64,000 nt of DNA from NCBI GenBank assembly GCA_034769895.1, contig CM068372.1, positions 380,193,910 to 380,257,909 of the forward strand, given 5' to 3'. Every line of letters begins with the position of its first letter. The stretch's first letter is position 1. Source of the DNA: Magicicada septendecula (taxonomy: Eukaryota; Arthropoda; Insecta; Hemiptera; Cicadidae). The notes below the pieces were generated by a model. The model was not told where the DNA came from, made no database searches, and was given only the letters and a program-made list of their open reading frames with translations. Of the stretch, positions 22,889-32,920 are shown piece after piece. The position numbers and the translations under genes were made by a program.

Positions 22889-23267
22889 TATTTTTTATAT
22901 AGTGGTGTGTGACAGTGATAATTCTGTTTGTGATTATAACCACTAACCAACTTTCATACTTCATCTAGAAGAAAATCTATAATGAAAGTAATAAAAGTAA
23001 GCAACTGTCTTTTGAAAAACTTTATACTTTATTTTAGCATAGAACCAACCAGAAATTAATTTTTAAAATCAGTTTCAGTTTTGTAAGTTCTATGTATTAG
23101 ATTTAAATAATTATACATAACTAAGAATAATAAGATATACTTATTCATGTTGTATCAAGTGTTTTATTGAGAAAACCCCAATAACCTTTCTTTAAGCTCC
23201 GGTGGTAGTCGAGATGAACGCGGAAGACCAAAATGGTACGCGGGTCCGGAAAGGTTGGGAAACACTG

Positions 23268-23640
23268 GTCTAATGGAAAGCGATTTTACGTTCCTCGCCT
23301 AAACATACACATGGAAGTAGTGACAGTAGACAACTTATAAACTTAAATTATTAAATACAGATTTTTAATTTATTTTATTTAGAGCAATTTGTTTCCATGT
23401 GTCCCGTAGGGGAGGGGGGTACTATCGTGTTGTTATAGCATAGTGGGTCCACTTGCAAAGTAAAATACCATTTTATGAGTAGACAAACATGGATGGACAA
23501 CCATAAAGCATCTTGATGACCGGGGAACTCTACATCACGAAGGACAGACAGATGGAGACAATTATATTATTTATTACTATCACTGTTTTTTATTTTTCAT
23601 CTTCTTTTATTTTACGTAAAGAATGACAGTCGACAGTTTA
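23268..23640 (+). mobile_element. LINE 3' UTR continuation after the hAT insertion
   Basis: Aligns with 12860-13170: CAATTTGTTTCCATG, a G-rich run, TTATAGCATAGTGG, TGCAAAGTAAA, and CTCTACATC near the end. Confidence 0.65.
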
Positions 23641-23649
23641 TAAACTCAG

Positions 23650-24165
23650 CTTATTAATCACAATGAGTGACAATTATGACATTGATGCTAAGTTAGGTAA
23701 GTTCCAGACTATCTGTGGGACAATTAATGCGTCGTCTAGAAACAAGGTACGCTGAGATACAAAACTAATGTTGAACAAAGTTGTGGCAGTCCCTGTACTG
23801 TTCTCTGGGTGTGAATTATGGACAACAATGAAGACACAAAACCGAAAAATACAGGTCTGAGAAATGGCGTTCTTAAGAGGAGTTAAAAGGTGTTCTAAAC
23901 TTGGCCGGATATGAAATGAGGCCATAGGGGAAGAGTTACAAGTTTTTAACTTTAATAAAGTTGAATGAAAAATTAAAAGATTACAGGCAACAGTAGAAAA
24001 AACATTTGGAAAGAATGTCAGATTCCAGACTGGCGAAACAAGTCTGGAAATACAAAACTATAAGACAGAGGTGTGTGTGGGTAAACGCAGGAAGAGATGT
24101 ACTATGCCTATGCCGTACAAGATCACCTTGCCTAAGCCGTGTTGTGAAGATGATGATGATGATGG

Positions 24166-24201
<36 letters not shown>

Positions 24202-24210
24202 CGAACTGAT
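23650..24210 (+). mobile_element. LINE ORF2 C-terminal pseudogene with (GAT)n end
   Basis: Broken plus-strand frames give Y-D-I-D-A-K-L-G-K-F-Q-T-I-C-G-T-I, then V-A-V-P-V-L-F-S-G-C-E-L-W (the post-palm L-x-Y-G-x-E-x-W region), M-A-F-L-R-G-V-K-R-C-S-K-L, and the terminal S-R-L-A-K-Q-V-W-K-Y-K-T segment. It ends at a GAT/GAC triplet run (24147-24202). Stops and frameshifts make it inactive. Confidence 0.8.
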
Positions 24211-25160
24211 TAACCACAAACGCCCGCGTACATAAAATAAACAACTAATATTTTATATACAGCACTATAATTAGACATGACACTGGTATCTGGTTGCTCA
24301 GTGTGAAAGCACATTGGGCGTGCGTAGCTTTGACGCGTTGTTTCGAGAGCCGTCATTTTGTGTTCAGAACAAATACGTGATTGGTGTATGCACACCCTCG
24401 CTTCCAACTCTTCCTTCCCTGCTTCCCACTACAGCCTGCACGAACCATTTAATGTCTAACTGTTTTATCTGTACATATATTATCATTTTGTGTGAGTTAT
24501 TGTACTTATTCCATAATGTTCCATAATGCGTTTCTTAATAAACTAAAAATACTATAATAAGTATTGGCTTAAATTAATTTGCCACTTCTCTAGTTCAATT
24601 CTGAAGAGACGTCACAAAAGATTCGCCTGGTACCTCCAGGGCCACCACTGCCTAGATTAATGGTTTCGCAACGGGATAGTAAGACGTCTATACAGAAATT
24701 ATATTACTCGTAAGCTTTACAAAAATCCACAGAATCTATCTCTGTCATATTGCAGGTACGTTATAAAATTCACGATTTTTAGACTATTTTGAGCAACAAA
24801 TTGAAATTAACTAAAACATTTTTTCAAAAAACAATATAAGCAAAATATTCATTTCAATTCTACACATTTTTTTGGGAAAAAAAAACTTATTTTTCATAGA
24901 AATAAGTTGAACCTAACTTGGAGCCACGTCAATTAAGCCAGGAAAGGCTTTGATTCCAATAGTCGACAATAATTCTCGACGGGCCTTTTAGAAAGAGAGA
25001 GAGAGGGGGGAGAGGGAGAGAGAGGGAGAGAGGGAGAGAGAGAGAGAGAGAGATGATTATAGTCGCCAGTGGAAATCGATGCCAGGTATCGATTGATCTC
25101 AAGATTTGGTACAATAAACTGACCAGCGTTATCTCCAGACCTGTCTGCGTGTGTTTTTGT
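24211..25160. other. Spacer with a (GA)n tract
   Basis: No gene recognised. Purine dinucleotide run (GA with G-rich interruptions) at 24991-25053. Confidence 0.5.
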
Positions 25161-25352
25161 GGGGATATGTGAAGTTTAAGGTTTTCCGGTCACGACCACG
25201 AGATTTAAGTGAACTCATTCAGCGAATCATCGAAGAACTTCAGACGATGCCGTAAACCACGCTGCAGAGTGTGCTGGGTAGCTTTTTCAATCGACTTGAA
25301 GAATGTAAGCGTGTCAATGGGCGTCACTTCAGCTGTGTTACCTTCAAACGAT
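25161..25352 (+). pseudogene. Transposase C-terminal fragment (DDE, Tc1/mariner-like type)
   Basis: One frame reads G-Y-V-K-F-K-V-F, then RPRDLSELIQRIIEELQTMP, a stop, L-Q-S-V-L-G-S-F-F-N-R-L-E-E-C and N-G-R-H-F. This pattern (Y-L-K-x-K-V-Y, P-x-x-L-x-E-L, R-L-x-x-C-x-x-x-x-G-x-H-x) is the usual C-terminal end of a widespread insect DDE transposase group. The catalytic core is absent and there is one in-frame stop at 25253-25255. Exact subfamily is uncertain. Confidence 0.55.
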
Positions 25353-26525
25353 GAACATGACTAAGTAGAATGGCATCTTATTATATTTGTATTTATACTA
25401 TATTTACCTTAAAAATATTCAGCAAATTCCTGTTGTAATTGTTTTCAATTGTTGTGTTCTTATTACCCTACTCTGTATAAATTAAGTTATTAGATAATTT
25501 TTAAGTTAAAGACAAAATTATAACCATTTCGATTCTCAACTATTTCTCTAGACTAGTAATATAGGAATTGTAGAGCACACAATATACAATAAACACTGAA
25601 AATTCGAAACATTCGGATTTGGATTACAATTTCTTGTAATCTGACACACTGCTGGATTTTCATAATTTTTTCAAATCGTTGATCGCTTGTTTGAGCCCAT
25701 TTGAAATTTTGAAATTTCCAAAACATAACACTAACGACAAGTATGAGTTAAAATTCTGTTTCATTTGATTCATTATCGAAGTTTTGCGATTTCAACAAAC
25801 GTTTCGCCCACTTTTGGGGCCTGACGGGGGCCTAATTTCCACAAACGAACACTATATTTATATTGTGGTTCACACATAGATTTTCCGTATGAATGTTTGT
25901 GATTTTATCAATATTTTCACGTACCTTTTGTTCATTGACATTAATAATTTCGATTTTTTCGAAAATAAGTACTGTATTCAGATTGTGGTTTAAATTTGCT
26001 TTAATTTGATCCCCTACATGGGCCTTTTAAATTTTTACACAATTTTGCTTTCGCCCCATTTTTAGAGATATAAAAACTTAAAGTCTATATTAAAATCCTT
26101 ACCATATTCAAAATCATTTCCCAAACAGATAAAATGGCTAACTTGGTGCACTTGTGGTTTAATAATTAATTATAATTTTCTTTCTTATCGATTATTTGAC
26201 CCGAACTGCAATTAGTTCTGTCTTGATATTTTTAGTATTATAACCTCAGCAATCTGTTTAATCTTTCTGTTTGTGTAAATTAGTAAATTAGAGTATTTAT
26301 TATAAAAAATAAACATGTTGTCTAAAAGTCTAATTACAAACAGAAACTAAAATTCTAGCGTTCTTTTACAAACGTTAAATGATACAGACGTAGGTAGACA
26401 CCATGATTTTAAGTGTGATTAAAATTGTAGTTAGTGACTTCAGGTAGTGTTAGTTATTCTTTTTCCACTGTACAACACATTAATATAAATATAATGTGAA
26501 ACATGGCGGGTCATTTTGACAGAAT
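25353..26525. other. AT-rich spacer, nothing recognised
   Basis: No gene. A GTAGTTAGTGACTTCA word near 26430 also occurs in the LTR-like repeat (about 15890) and near 20840, suggesting small LTR fragments. Confidence 0.45.
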
Positions 26526-26529
26526 TAAG

Positions 26530-26723
26530 TATCGAACTGGTTGAAAGGGCACCAATGAAATGCCAAAAGGAAGATATTCTAATCATATTTGAAAACCATA
26601 GGCCTATACTAAAAATGGCTTCTGGAAAGATTTTCTAAAATTCCGATACGTAATTGGATGATATGGGCAATGGACAGAGACGGATTGTGATATGAACTGA
26701 AGGAGCCCGAAGACCGAAAGGAG
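26530..26723 (+). mobile_element. LINE C-terminal tail before a GAA array
   Basis: A plus frame reads R-N-W-M-I-W-A-M-D-R-D-G-L followed by a stop, the last residues usual for insect LINE ORF2 products. It parallels 19111-19295. Confidence 0.55.
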
Positions 26724-26849
26724 GAGAAGAAGAAGAAGAAGAAGAAGAAGAAGAAGAAGAAGAAGAAGAAGAAGAAGAAGAAGAAGAAGAAGAAGAAGAA
26801 GAAGAAGAAGAAGAAGAAGAAGAAGAAGAAGAAGAAGAAGAAGAAGAAA
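26724..26849. repeat. (GAA)n microsatellite, about 42 units
   Basis: Nearly pure GAA array. The poly-Ser frame on minus is an artefact. Confidence 0.97.
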
Positions 26850-27160
26850 TGGAGTCCAACAGTTTCCTTATGTTGCCATAACGCGATAATTATTTGCTTT
26901 CAACCAGATTTTGAAACATAAATCATTGAACACCTTACAAATTTGCTTGATATTTAAAGCCAACCGTTGTGGCCCTATCAGAAGGTGATACGGAATACTG
27001 AACGTAAAGGCAACGCGACACTTACAAAGTGTTTGCCATTCATTTCCAGTAACTTTTCATTAACACTAAAAACAAAGGGTTAAATAGGAACGTTTTGTAC
27101 TAATTAAGAGTTGCAGAACATCCTAATTAATTATTTCTAACTAAGCGAATAGTTTTCTTA
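26850..27160. repeat. Repeat segment paralogous to 19580-19900
   Basis: Collinear blocks described for 19580-19900; both follow a LINE tail and a GAA array. Confidence 0.75.
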
Positions 27161-27264
27161 TACTTTTGTAACTGTAATTAATATTTACTTGTAATGATGT
27201 TAAGTTGCAGTACTGTACACATTATTTAACAACAAGACTGGGCATCCTCATGTTGCTATCGAGT

Positions 27265-27690
27265 CATAGTGGATGACAATTCACTTTCTTCTTCCTCTTC
27301 TTCCCCAACAATGATTAGGACTTGGACCTATTCCGGCTTTATAGGATTTATTCCCATCTTTTCTTTGGTTTCCCTACGATTCTTCTTCCAGCTAGTTTAT
27401 AATATCTACTTGCCGTTTTTTGTAGTCTTCGATCATATTCATAAGCTCCAGACGGTCCTTCCAATTCCTTCTATGCAACTCTATTTTCTCATTTAAGTTG
27501 TATATTTCCAACTCTTCTCGATCTATTCATTTCTAAATCGATCTTGTTTAGATCAACCCTTGACCGATCATAGAAACTTCGATGAAGTCTACGCTGCTTG
27601 CACGTTTATCTATCTTTCTCATTATCCTCTACTCACTTCCATAGAGGAGCATAGGAACAGCCGTTACCATGTAAATGTAGGAACAATACA
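27265..27690 (-). mobile_element. LINE ORF2 C-terminal remnant
   Basis: Minus-strand pieces read V-T-A-V-P-M-L-L-Y-G-S-E (post-palm region) near 27660, then E-L-E-I-Y-N-L-N-E-K-I and H-R-R-N-W-K-D-R-L-E toward 27440, in broken frames. Ends near a CTT-rich stretch at 27285-27305, again the GAA side of the element. Confidence 0.7.
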
Positions 27691-28045
27691 TTTAATCGTA
27701 ATTTAAATTACTTAATAACTCATGGAGCTACAGAATATCAACAGTATTTTTAATTCTGTTTTCGTCATCGTTAGGTGCTTACTCAGTAAATTGCGCCGGT
27801 TCCGATTTCAACCAGTCTCGAACTGATATAGGCCTATACAAATGTTACCATGCTGTCCAACTGTTCTTCTGATTTACGCGAATACAATAATATGTGTGCG
27901 GTGGTTTGTTTGAAATAATATTGTTGCGTCGGTTGCACGGATCGTCGTACTGTTCAGTGGAAACAGAATAACTGACACCATGTGAAGGCACTGATTACAA
28001 CTTTGTGTATCTGAAATAAACATAGATACTGTTGTAGAATTATTA

Positions 28046-28414
28046 GGCTAGGTGGCCACCAGATGCAGAGTGAAGCGGAGCGGAGTATCGTTGAGCGCAG
28101 TGGAGTTGAGTTGAGTCAGTTAGGGCGTGGCAATAGAAAGCGGAGTACTGATAGAATTGCTAGTTGCTAACTGACTGAGTATGGTTGTCAGTGATAAAGT
28201 GGTGTGGTGGGGGAAGCGGAGTCAGCTTCCAAACGGACCTCGGGGGCCGAGGCAAAGCTGAGCGGAGTGGACCCGTACGATGTCGCTTCACTCCACTTCA
28301 CTCAACGCCGCTTCCGGTGGCCGCCCTTTCATTGGAACAACATTGTTTACATTTAACAAGCTCAGTCCACTTCTCTCAACTTCACTCCGCTCCGCTTCTG
28401 TTCTCCGCCCGGCC
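28046..28414. mobile_element. PIF/Harbinger-like MITE, 369 bp, TTA target duplication
   Basis: TTA flanks both sides (28043-28045 and 28415-28417). Termini are GGCTAGGTGGCCACC (left) and GGCCGGGCGGAGAAC (right, read inward). Subterminal arms share AGCGGAGCGGAGT. The interior repeats GCGGAG/CTCCGC and CACTCAAC/GTTGAG words in both orientations. GC content is clearly above the surroundings. There is no coding capacity. Confidence 0.7.
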
Positions 28415-28574
28415 TTAGAGTTAAAATTTTTCCAACACACGACACTAAATGTCAAAGTCATTACAGTTTCGCGCTAATTAATTCACAGTAATCACTTTAC
28501 ACTGAACCGCAATTCACAACCCCTATAACGTACGTTTATATCACACAACCAAAACTGAACTCTCAGTTTCTATA

Positions 28575-28635
28575 CATCGCCTGTGTGGTATCTTCTTCTT
28601 CTTAGTCATCCTGTTCTACCTGTAGGGTGTCGAGG

Positions 28636-28684
<49 letters not shown>

Positions 28685-29060
28685 ACCATCTCGTCCTGTC
28701 CAGTGTAAAAACCCCGGTACGGGCCCAACGCTTCTGCCTTTAACACTTTTCTTCATGTCCTCCGCCCATTTCGTTCTGGTTTCTGGTTTTGCCTCCCATG
28801 CTTGTCTCAGGTATCTTCCCTCATTCACCCCACAGACGTGGCCAAACAAACGCAGTTGAGAATTTTAAATTTTATCATTTAAAGAGAATATCATCAAATT
28901 CTTTAGGATGTTAGCCTATCTCACCCTACCTCTACGAATTTTCTTCTCAATTTTTCTCAGGAATCTCATCTCCGTTGCTTGTATTCTCTTTTTATGTCTG
29001 TCATCAGAGTCTATGACTCGCAACTGTACGTCGATGTTGGAGCATATACAGATTTTTTGT
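28575..29060 (-). mobile_element. LINE ORF2 C-terminal remnant with CTT and (GA)n tracts
   Basis: The minus frame 28849-28700 reads M-F-G-H-V-C-G-V-N-E-G-R-Y-L-R-Q-A-W-E-A-K-P, the cysteine/GH box and tail of an insect LINE. A (GA)n tract interrupts it at 28637-28682. The end at 28590 adjoins a CTT run. Upstream on minus (28900-29060) there are further broken RT-related frames. Confidence 0.75.
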
Positions 29061-29826
29061 GTACTGTCCGTTTGGTTTTCTGTGACACTTCGCTTTTTCC
29101 CAGCAAACTTCCTGTTGATAGCTGTGTGGTGTAATGGCCTGTATTTCGCGCCGGCAGGACAATCAACAGATGTCTAGAATGGGTGTCTGGGAAAGTCGAG
29201 AGGGTTCCGTAAATACAGCGCGTATTACATGTCGCACAGTAACGTGTGTTATCTATGGTTTTAATGTAGATGTATAATAAATGAAATTTGAGATAGGAAG
29301 TTATTAATCCATCAGTGCCTACTCAGGGATGGGCTGCCTCCTGTCCGTTCTGGGCAATGGGCTTGTCCCTTTGGGTTTCTCCCATGCTCCTGTAATCCGC
29401 AGCCAATAGCCAGGCAGCAGAAGGACACTTCACGGTCTTTAGTGTAATGGTTTCCCGATTCTTCAAAATCTCCTATGCCGGAGATCACCACACTTTCAGA
29501 AACAGTTTCCCATACCAAAAGCAAGAGATTCCCCTGTATCCTTATCCGCTATTTCTCTCTCCCAAGAGACCGTTGACGCTTGGTAGAGGTGACATTTCTG
29601 ATACTAGAAGTCACTGAGTCCTCCGCAGTATTTACCCATCGACTACATAGGTTGGGCCAATTTCCGCTTCGTGAACATAAAAGAGTTACTCAAGTCGCTT
29701 CTCTTAGTCTGGGTTAATGCTTAATTATATATAAATATTTGCAAAGATATAGCAACGTTAATTTATATTAAAACATTCCTCCTTTATTCTGTGCAGTTTT
29801 GTGCTCTTTCCTTTCCTTCTTCCTAT
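29061..29826. other. Spacer, nothing recognised
   Basis: No recognised gene or repeat family. Confidence 0.45.
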
Positions 29827-30320
29827 TGTTACGACCGTTGCCTTTATCGTCGTATGTTACAGTGGGAAACAAAATACAAGACACCAATTAAGTCACTAAA
29901 AACCAGCTTTAATTATCACAATTAACAGTTTGTAATCAACACGTTATTCATCAAGATTGTTCTCGTATAATAATTCAAATTAAATTTGTCGACACACAAT
30001 AATAATGTCAACTAATGGAGTCCCGCACAATAATCACTTTTCACTAATAGCAACTTGAAACGCACTGAGTAACCCCCCGAAATAAACTGACTGTCCGTCG
30101 CTGGATGCTTATATTTATATCCCGCTGTAATGCCAGAATAATCGGTTACTTTGTAGATGACGTGTCGAGCAAATTGCGTACTTCAGGCGCTCTAGAATCC
30201 ACTGGAAACCGTACAACTGTCTGTCCTTGAACACAGTGCGCCGACCGGTACGGTCTGAAATAGCCTCGTTTGTTGACGCATGATAAGTGTCACGTAATTG
30301 TCTTTCATCTCAAAGCAGCA
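29827..30320 (-). mobile_element. LTR-like repeat, second copy
   Basis: Inverted relative to 15475-15962 and alignable along its whole length: ACAATTACGTGACACTT, CGGCGCACTGTGTTCAAGG, TATAAATATAAG, GTGCGGGACTC, and a shared end GTCGTAACA. It has a better TATA box and a TCAGTT initiator-like site. No internal retrotransposon sequence adjoins either end. Confidence 0.6.
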
Positions 30321-31110
30321 GCATATGTACGCACACACACACTAAAGCTGGGCTCTGCTGGGATAGGCGAGATACTTGTACAACGTTCCGGATTACGTAA
30401 CTCTATGTTACCTTGTTGTTCCTGCGCAGCTTTAATCTTGAACGCAGAGTTATATTGTGAAGTTGCAAAGAGATAACTTTGAGCTACATAAGCACGGCAA
30501 CCATTTAACCAAAGAGAAGTGATTCTAGTGCTATATAAATCATGGTTTTTGGTCTTACTACCAGCTCGAATAGTGGAACAAATAGAAGGAAGCAACACTA
30601 CGGTTGATCGGCATCATGACCAATCAGAAGCCAGCATTGCGCCAGGAGAAGATATTAGTCAGCTGCCTCTGCAGGCAATTCGTCATCGATATCGGGTCGA
30701 CCTCTGCCTTCCGGACAAAGCGACCCCATGCGCTTCGCCACTGAATCTCATCTCCATGCACGAGGTCGAAACGTTTAGCATTACAGTATCAAAACCTGAC
30801 CATGCCCAAACAGCACCTTGAAAAATCACAACAGTTAATAAGTAATGGCCATGCATATATTAAAAGTTGCTCTGTTTTACAGAGAACTAATATAGTATTG
30901 CATTTGTTGACTAAAACAATTCAAATACAGTATCCATACATGTGTATTAATAACTGTGAAAACTTCATTTTGGGAGTATAATTAAGCAATATAAATCAGA
31001 AATATGAGAACAAGACCGCTCAAGCTAAAAATTACGGTTACCAAACATGTTGGTCATGAAAGCGAGCTGATGAAGCGTGAAAAGGGAAGGGACAAATTTT
31101 GTTATTAGGC
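30321..31110. other. Spacer, nothing recognised
   Basis: Open frames of about 100 residues on both strands (30305-30821) have no recognisable domain; I do not call a gene. Confidence 0.45.
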
Positions 31111-31116
31111 TGTCAG

Positions 31117-31345
31117 AACACGAATAGCTGAAAAATTGCAAATAGTCAAGTCGCCCACACAATGTTATGCAGTGTTGTATTTAATAAGAACACGAATAGC
31201 TGACAAATTGCAAGTAGTCAAGTCGCCAACACAATGTTATGCAGTGTTGTATTTAATTGCAAGTAGTCAAGTCGCCCACACAATGTTATGCAGTGTTGTA
31301 TTTAATTGCAAGTAGTCAAGTCGCCCACACATTGTATACAAACAA
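31117..31345. repeat. Tandem repeat, 71-bp then 49-bp periods
   Basis: GTAGTCAAGTCGCCCACACA followed by ATGTTATGCAGTGTTGTATTT repeats. The first two units, 71 bp apart, include an extra GAACACGAATAGCTGA segment. The later units are 49 bp apart (ATTGCAAG at 31207, 31256, 31305). Confidence 0.85.
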
Positions 31346-31454
31346 ATGTACAAACAAATGTACAAACATCTTTTTTCTTTAAATTTTACAAAACTTAATT
31401 ATAAAATAATAAAATTATAACTTTCTTCAAATACTTTTCTTATTTTTGTAAATT

Positions 31455-31830
31455 AAAATATATATAAATGAAATATCGTAGGAGAGTAGTAGGAGTAACA
31501 AGGAAGAATAGAGTTGGGAATACACAAATAAGAGAGGATCTAGAAGTGATATCGATTCTGGATTTTATTGAACAGAGACAACTATGCTGGTGGGGACACA
31601 TGCAGAGAATGGATAGTGATAGAATGGTAAAGCAGCTTTGGGAGGCAAAATCAGAGGAGAGAAAGAAGAGAGGAAGACCGTGACTGACTTGGGATGGAAT
31701 GATGGGAAACATTTTGAGAGAAAGAGGCTTGGGCTGGAGGGAAGCGATGATATTGTCAATGGATAGAGTAAGATGGAAAAAATTTGTATATAGAGTGTAG
31801 TTGATGTACTTATAATATACACACACTTAT
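31455..31830 (+). mobile_element. LINE ORF2 C-terminal remnant
   Basis: The plus frame 31468-31680 reads M-K-Y-R-R-R-V-V-G-V-T-R, then I-E-Q-R-Q-L-C-W-W-G-H-M-Q-R-M-D and R-K-K-R-G-R-P before a stop. After the stop the frame continues with L-T-W-D-G-M and R-V-R-W-K-K-F-V. This is the standard GH box plus RGRP-W tail. The single stop at the W-usual position suggests recent decay relative to other copies here. Confidence 0.85.
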
Positions 31831-32160
31831 TGCTTACTAATGGTACCTATAATTTCAATCTTCTATTGTGGTTGTGTATTCGTTGATCATAACCTAAAGA
31901 TACCATACATATGATTTATAATAAAGTTTAATTACTTACATTCTTAAATTCGATTGATTTCGGCGGTCATAGACCATCGTCAGGACATATACACTGTGCA
32001 CTCGCGGTCATAATATTGTAAAACAGTTACTATTTACAAAACCGAATTTGTAAACACTGACTAATGATCGTGAAACGTACGTTTGTGCCCAAAGTTTCTC
32101 GAGAACTCTTTTTTTTTGGCGGGGGGGAAGCTGGTTTCCCCAACTTTGTTTAAGTATACA
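31831..32160. other. Spacer with a weak hammerhead-like motif
   Basis: No gene. See the candidate at 31950-31983; a T9 then G8 run lies near 32108-32127. Confidence 0.45.
31950..31983 (-). ncRNA. Weak hammerhead-like motif
   Basis: On minus: CUGACGA, then a GGUC/GACC hairpin and GCC, then GAAA. The 3-base offset between stem II and GAAA and the lack of a self-complementary stem III make it a poor candidate; it could be a decayed Penelope-like terminal repeat. Confidence 0.25.
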
Positions 32161-32164
32161 TTGA

Positions 32165-32920
32165 CATGCTGAGAGCATGGAAATCCAGAGTTACTTCGGG
32201 AATAAAGTTTAACAAATCTATTTGTGTGTGCTCCCTGCTATATGCGGATCACATAGTTCTTATTCAAGAAAATGAGGATGATTTACAAAGAGCTGTGTTT
32301 CAATTTCAAGAAGTGGCAAAAGAGTACTCACTAACAATTTCAGTAAGAAAGGCCAAAACTAATGACCTTTAAAGGTAAATATCCAGTGAGGACTAAGATA
32401 GTTATAAACAACAGCACTTTAGAACAAGTGAGCCATTTCAAATATCTCGGCTGTGCAGTAAGCTGTGAATGTGAATATGATGGTACGATTCATAGAAATC
32501 TGAGAAATAATACAAGACGCAGCACAAGAATTAAATTTTATAAGACAACTTCAATACCCACGTTGACTTATGGAAGTGAGTCGTGGTCAAGACAAAAAAG
32601 GAAAGCGGCAAGATTCAGAGTGATGAAATGCAGTTTCTTCGAAATACTTTAAATTATACATTGTAAGATAGAATAAGGGATGAGCGTCTCAGAGTAGAAC
32701 TCGAAATAAAGGACACAACTGAAATTATTTCAATTTACAGGAGACAGTGGTGGGATCATATACAAAGGATGACAGAATCGATTGCCGAAAGCGGCACTGA
32801 ACTATAAAGCCATTGGTAGAAGAGGCGTGGGTTGTCCGAGGATGAAATGGGTGCCGGAACACGTTTATATAACCTAATCCTTGAAGAGGATAAGAAGAGG
32901 ACGAAGAAGAACAACAACAA
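32165..32920 (+). mobile_element. LINE reverse transcriptase pseudogene with altered catalytic box
   Basis: Two overlapping plus frames (32166-32372 and 32362-32652) form one RT segment broken by a frameshift near 32365. The first has S-L-L-Y-A-D-H-I-V-L-I, where the catalytic Y-A-D-D box has become Y-A-D-H. The second has H-F-K-Y-L-G (the usual F-K-Y-L-G box) and L-T-Y-G-S-E-S-W. Broken frames continue to Q-W-W-D-H-I-Q-R-M near 32750 and end at an AAC/AAT-rich tail. Inactive copy. Confidence 0.85.

Larger units (their letters stand above)
22331..22967. mobile_element. Penelope-like foldback element, family A, 637 bp
   Basis: Two inverted arms of about 230 bp (22331-22560 and 22733-22967) surround a centre with a (GT)n run (22576-22631). 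The arms are about 85-90% complementary by eye. The 11-bp direct repeat GAAGAAAATCT flanks the unit (22320-22330 and 22968-22978), a convincing target duplication. Each arm carries a hammerhead-like ribozyme with an intact core. There is no open frame, so it is a terminal-repeat-only derivative. A shorter relative lies at 41607-41785. Confidence 0.8.
21824..23267. mobile_element. hAT-like transposon, non-autonomous, 1.44 kb
   Basis: Left terminus CAGCGGTTCCCAACCGG; right terminus read inward CAGTGTTTCCCAACCTTTCC. Such CAGNGGTTCCCAACC ends are typical of hAT elements. The adjoining 8 bp are TTCTAGGG (left) and GTCTAATG (right), sharing TCTA and compatible with a decayed 8-bp duplication. LINE 3' UTR sequence is continuous across the element. 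There is no transposase frame. It contains a Penelope-like foldback (22331-22967). Confidence 0.7.

Noticed and set aside
26635..26859. Poly-Ser open frame
   Set aside because: Antisense translation of the GAA array.
30305..30821. Open frames of about 100 codons on both strands
   Set aside because: No domain, overlapping on opposite strands, and partly within the LTR-like repeat.
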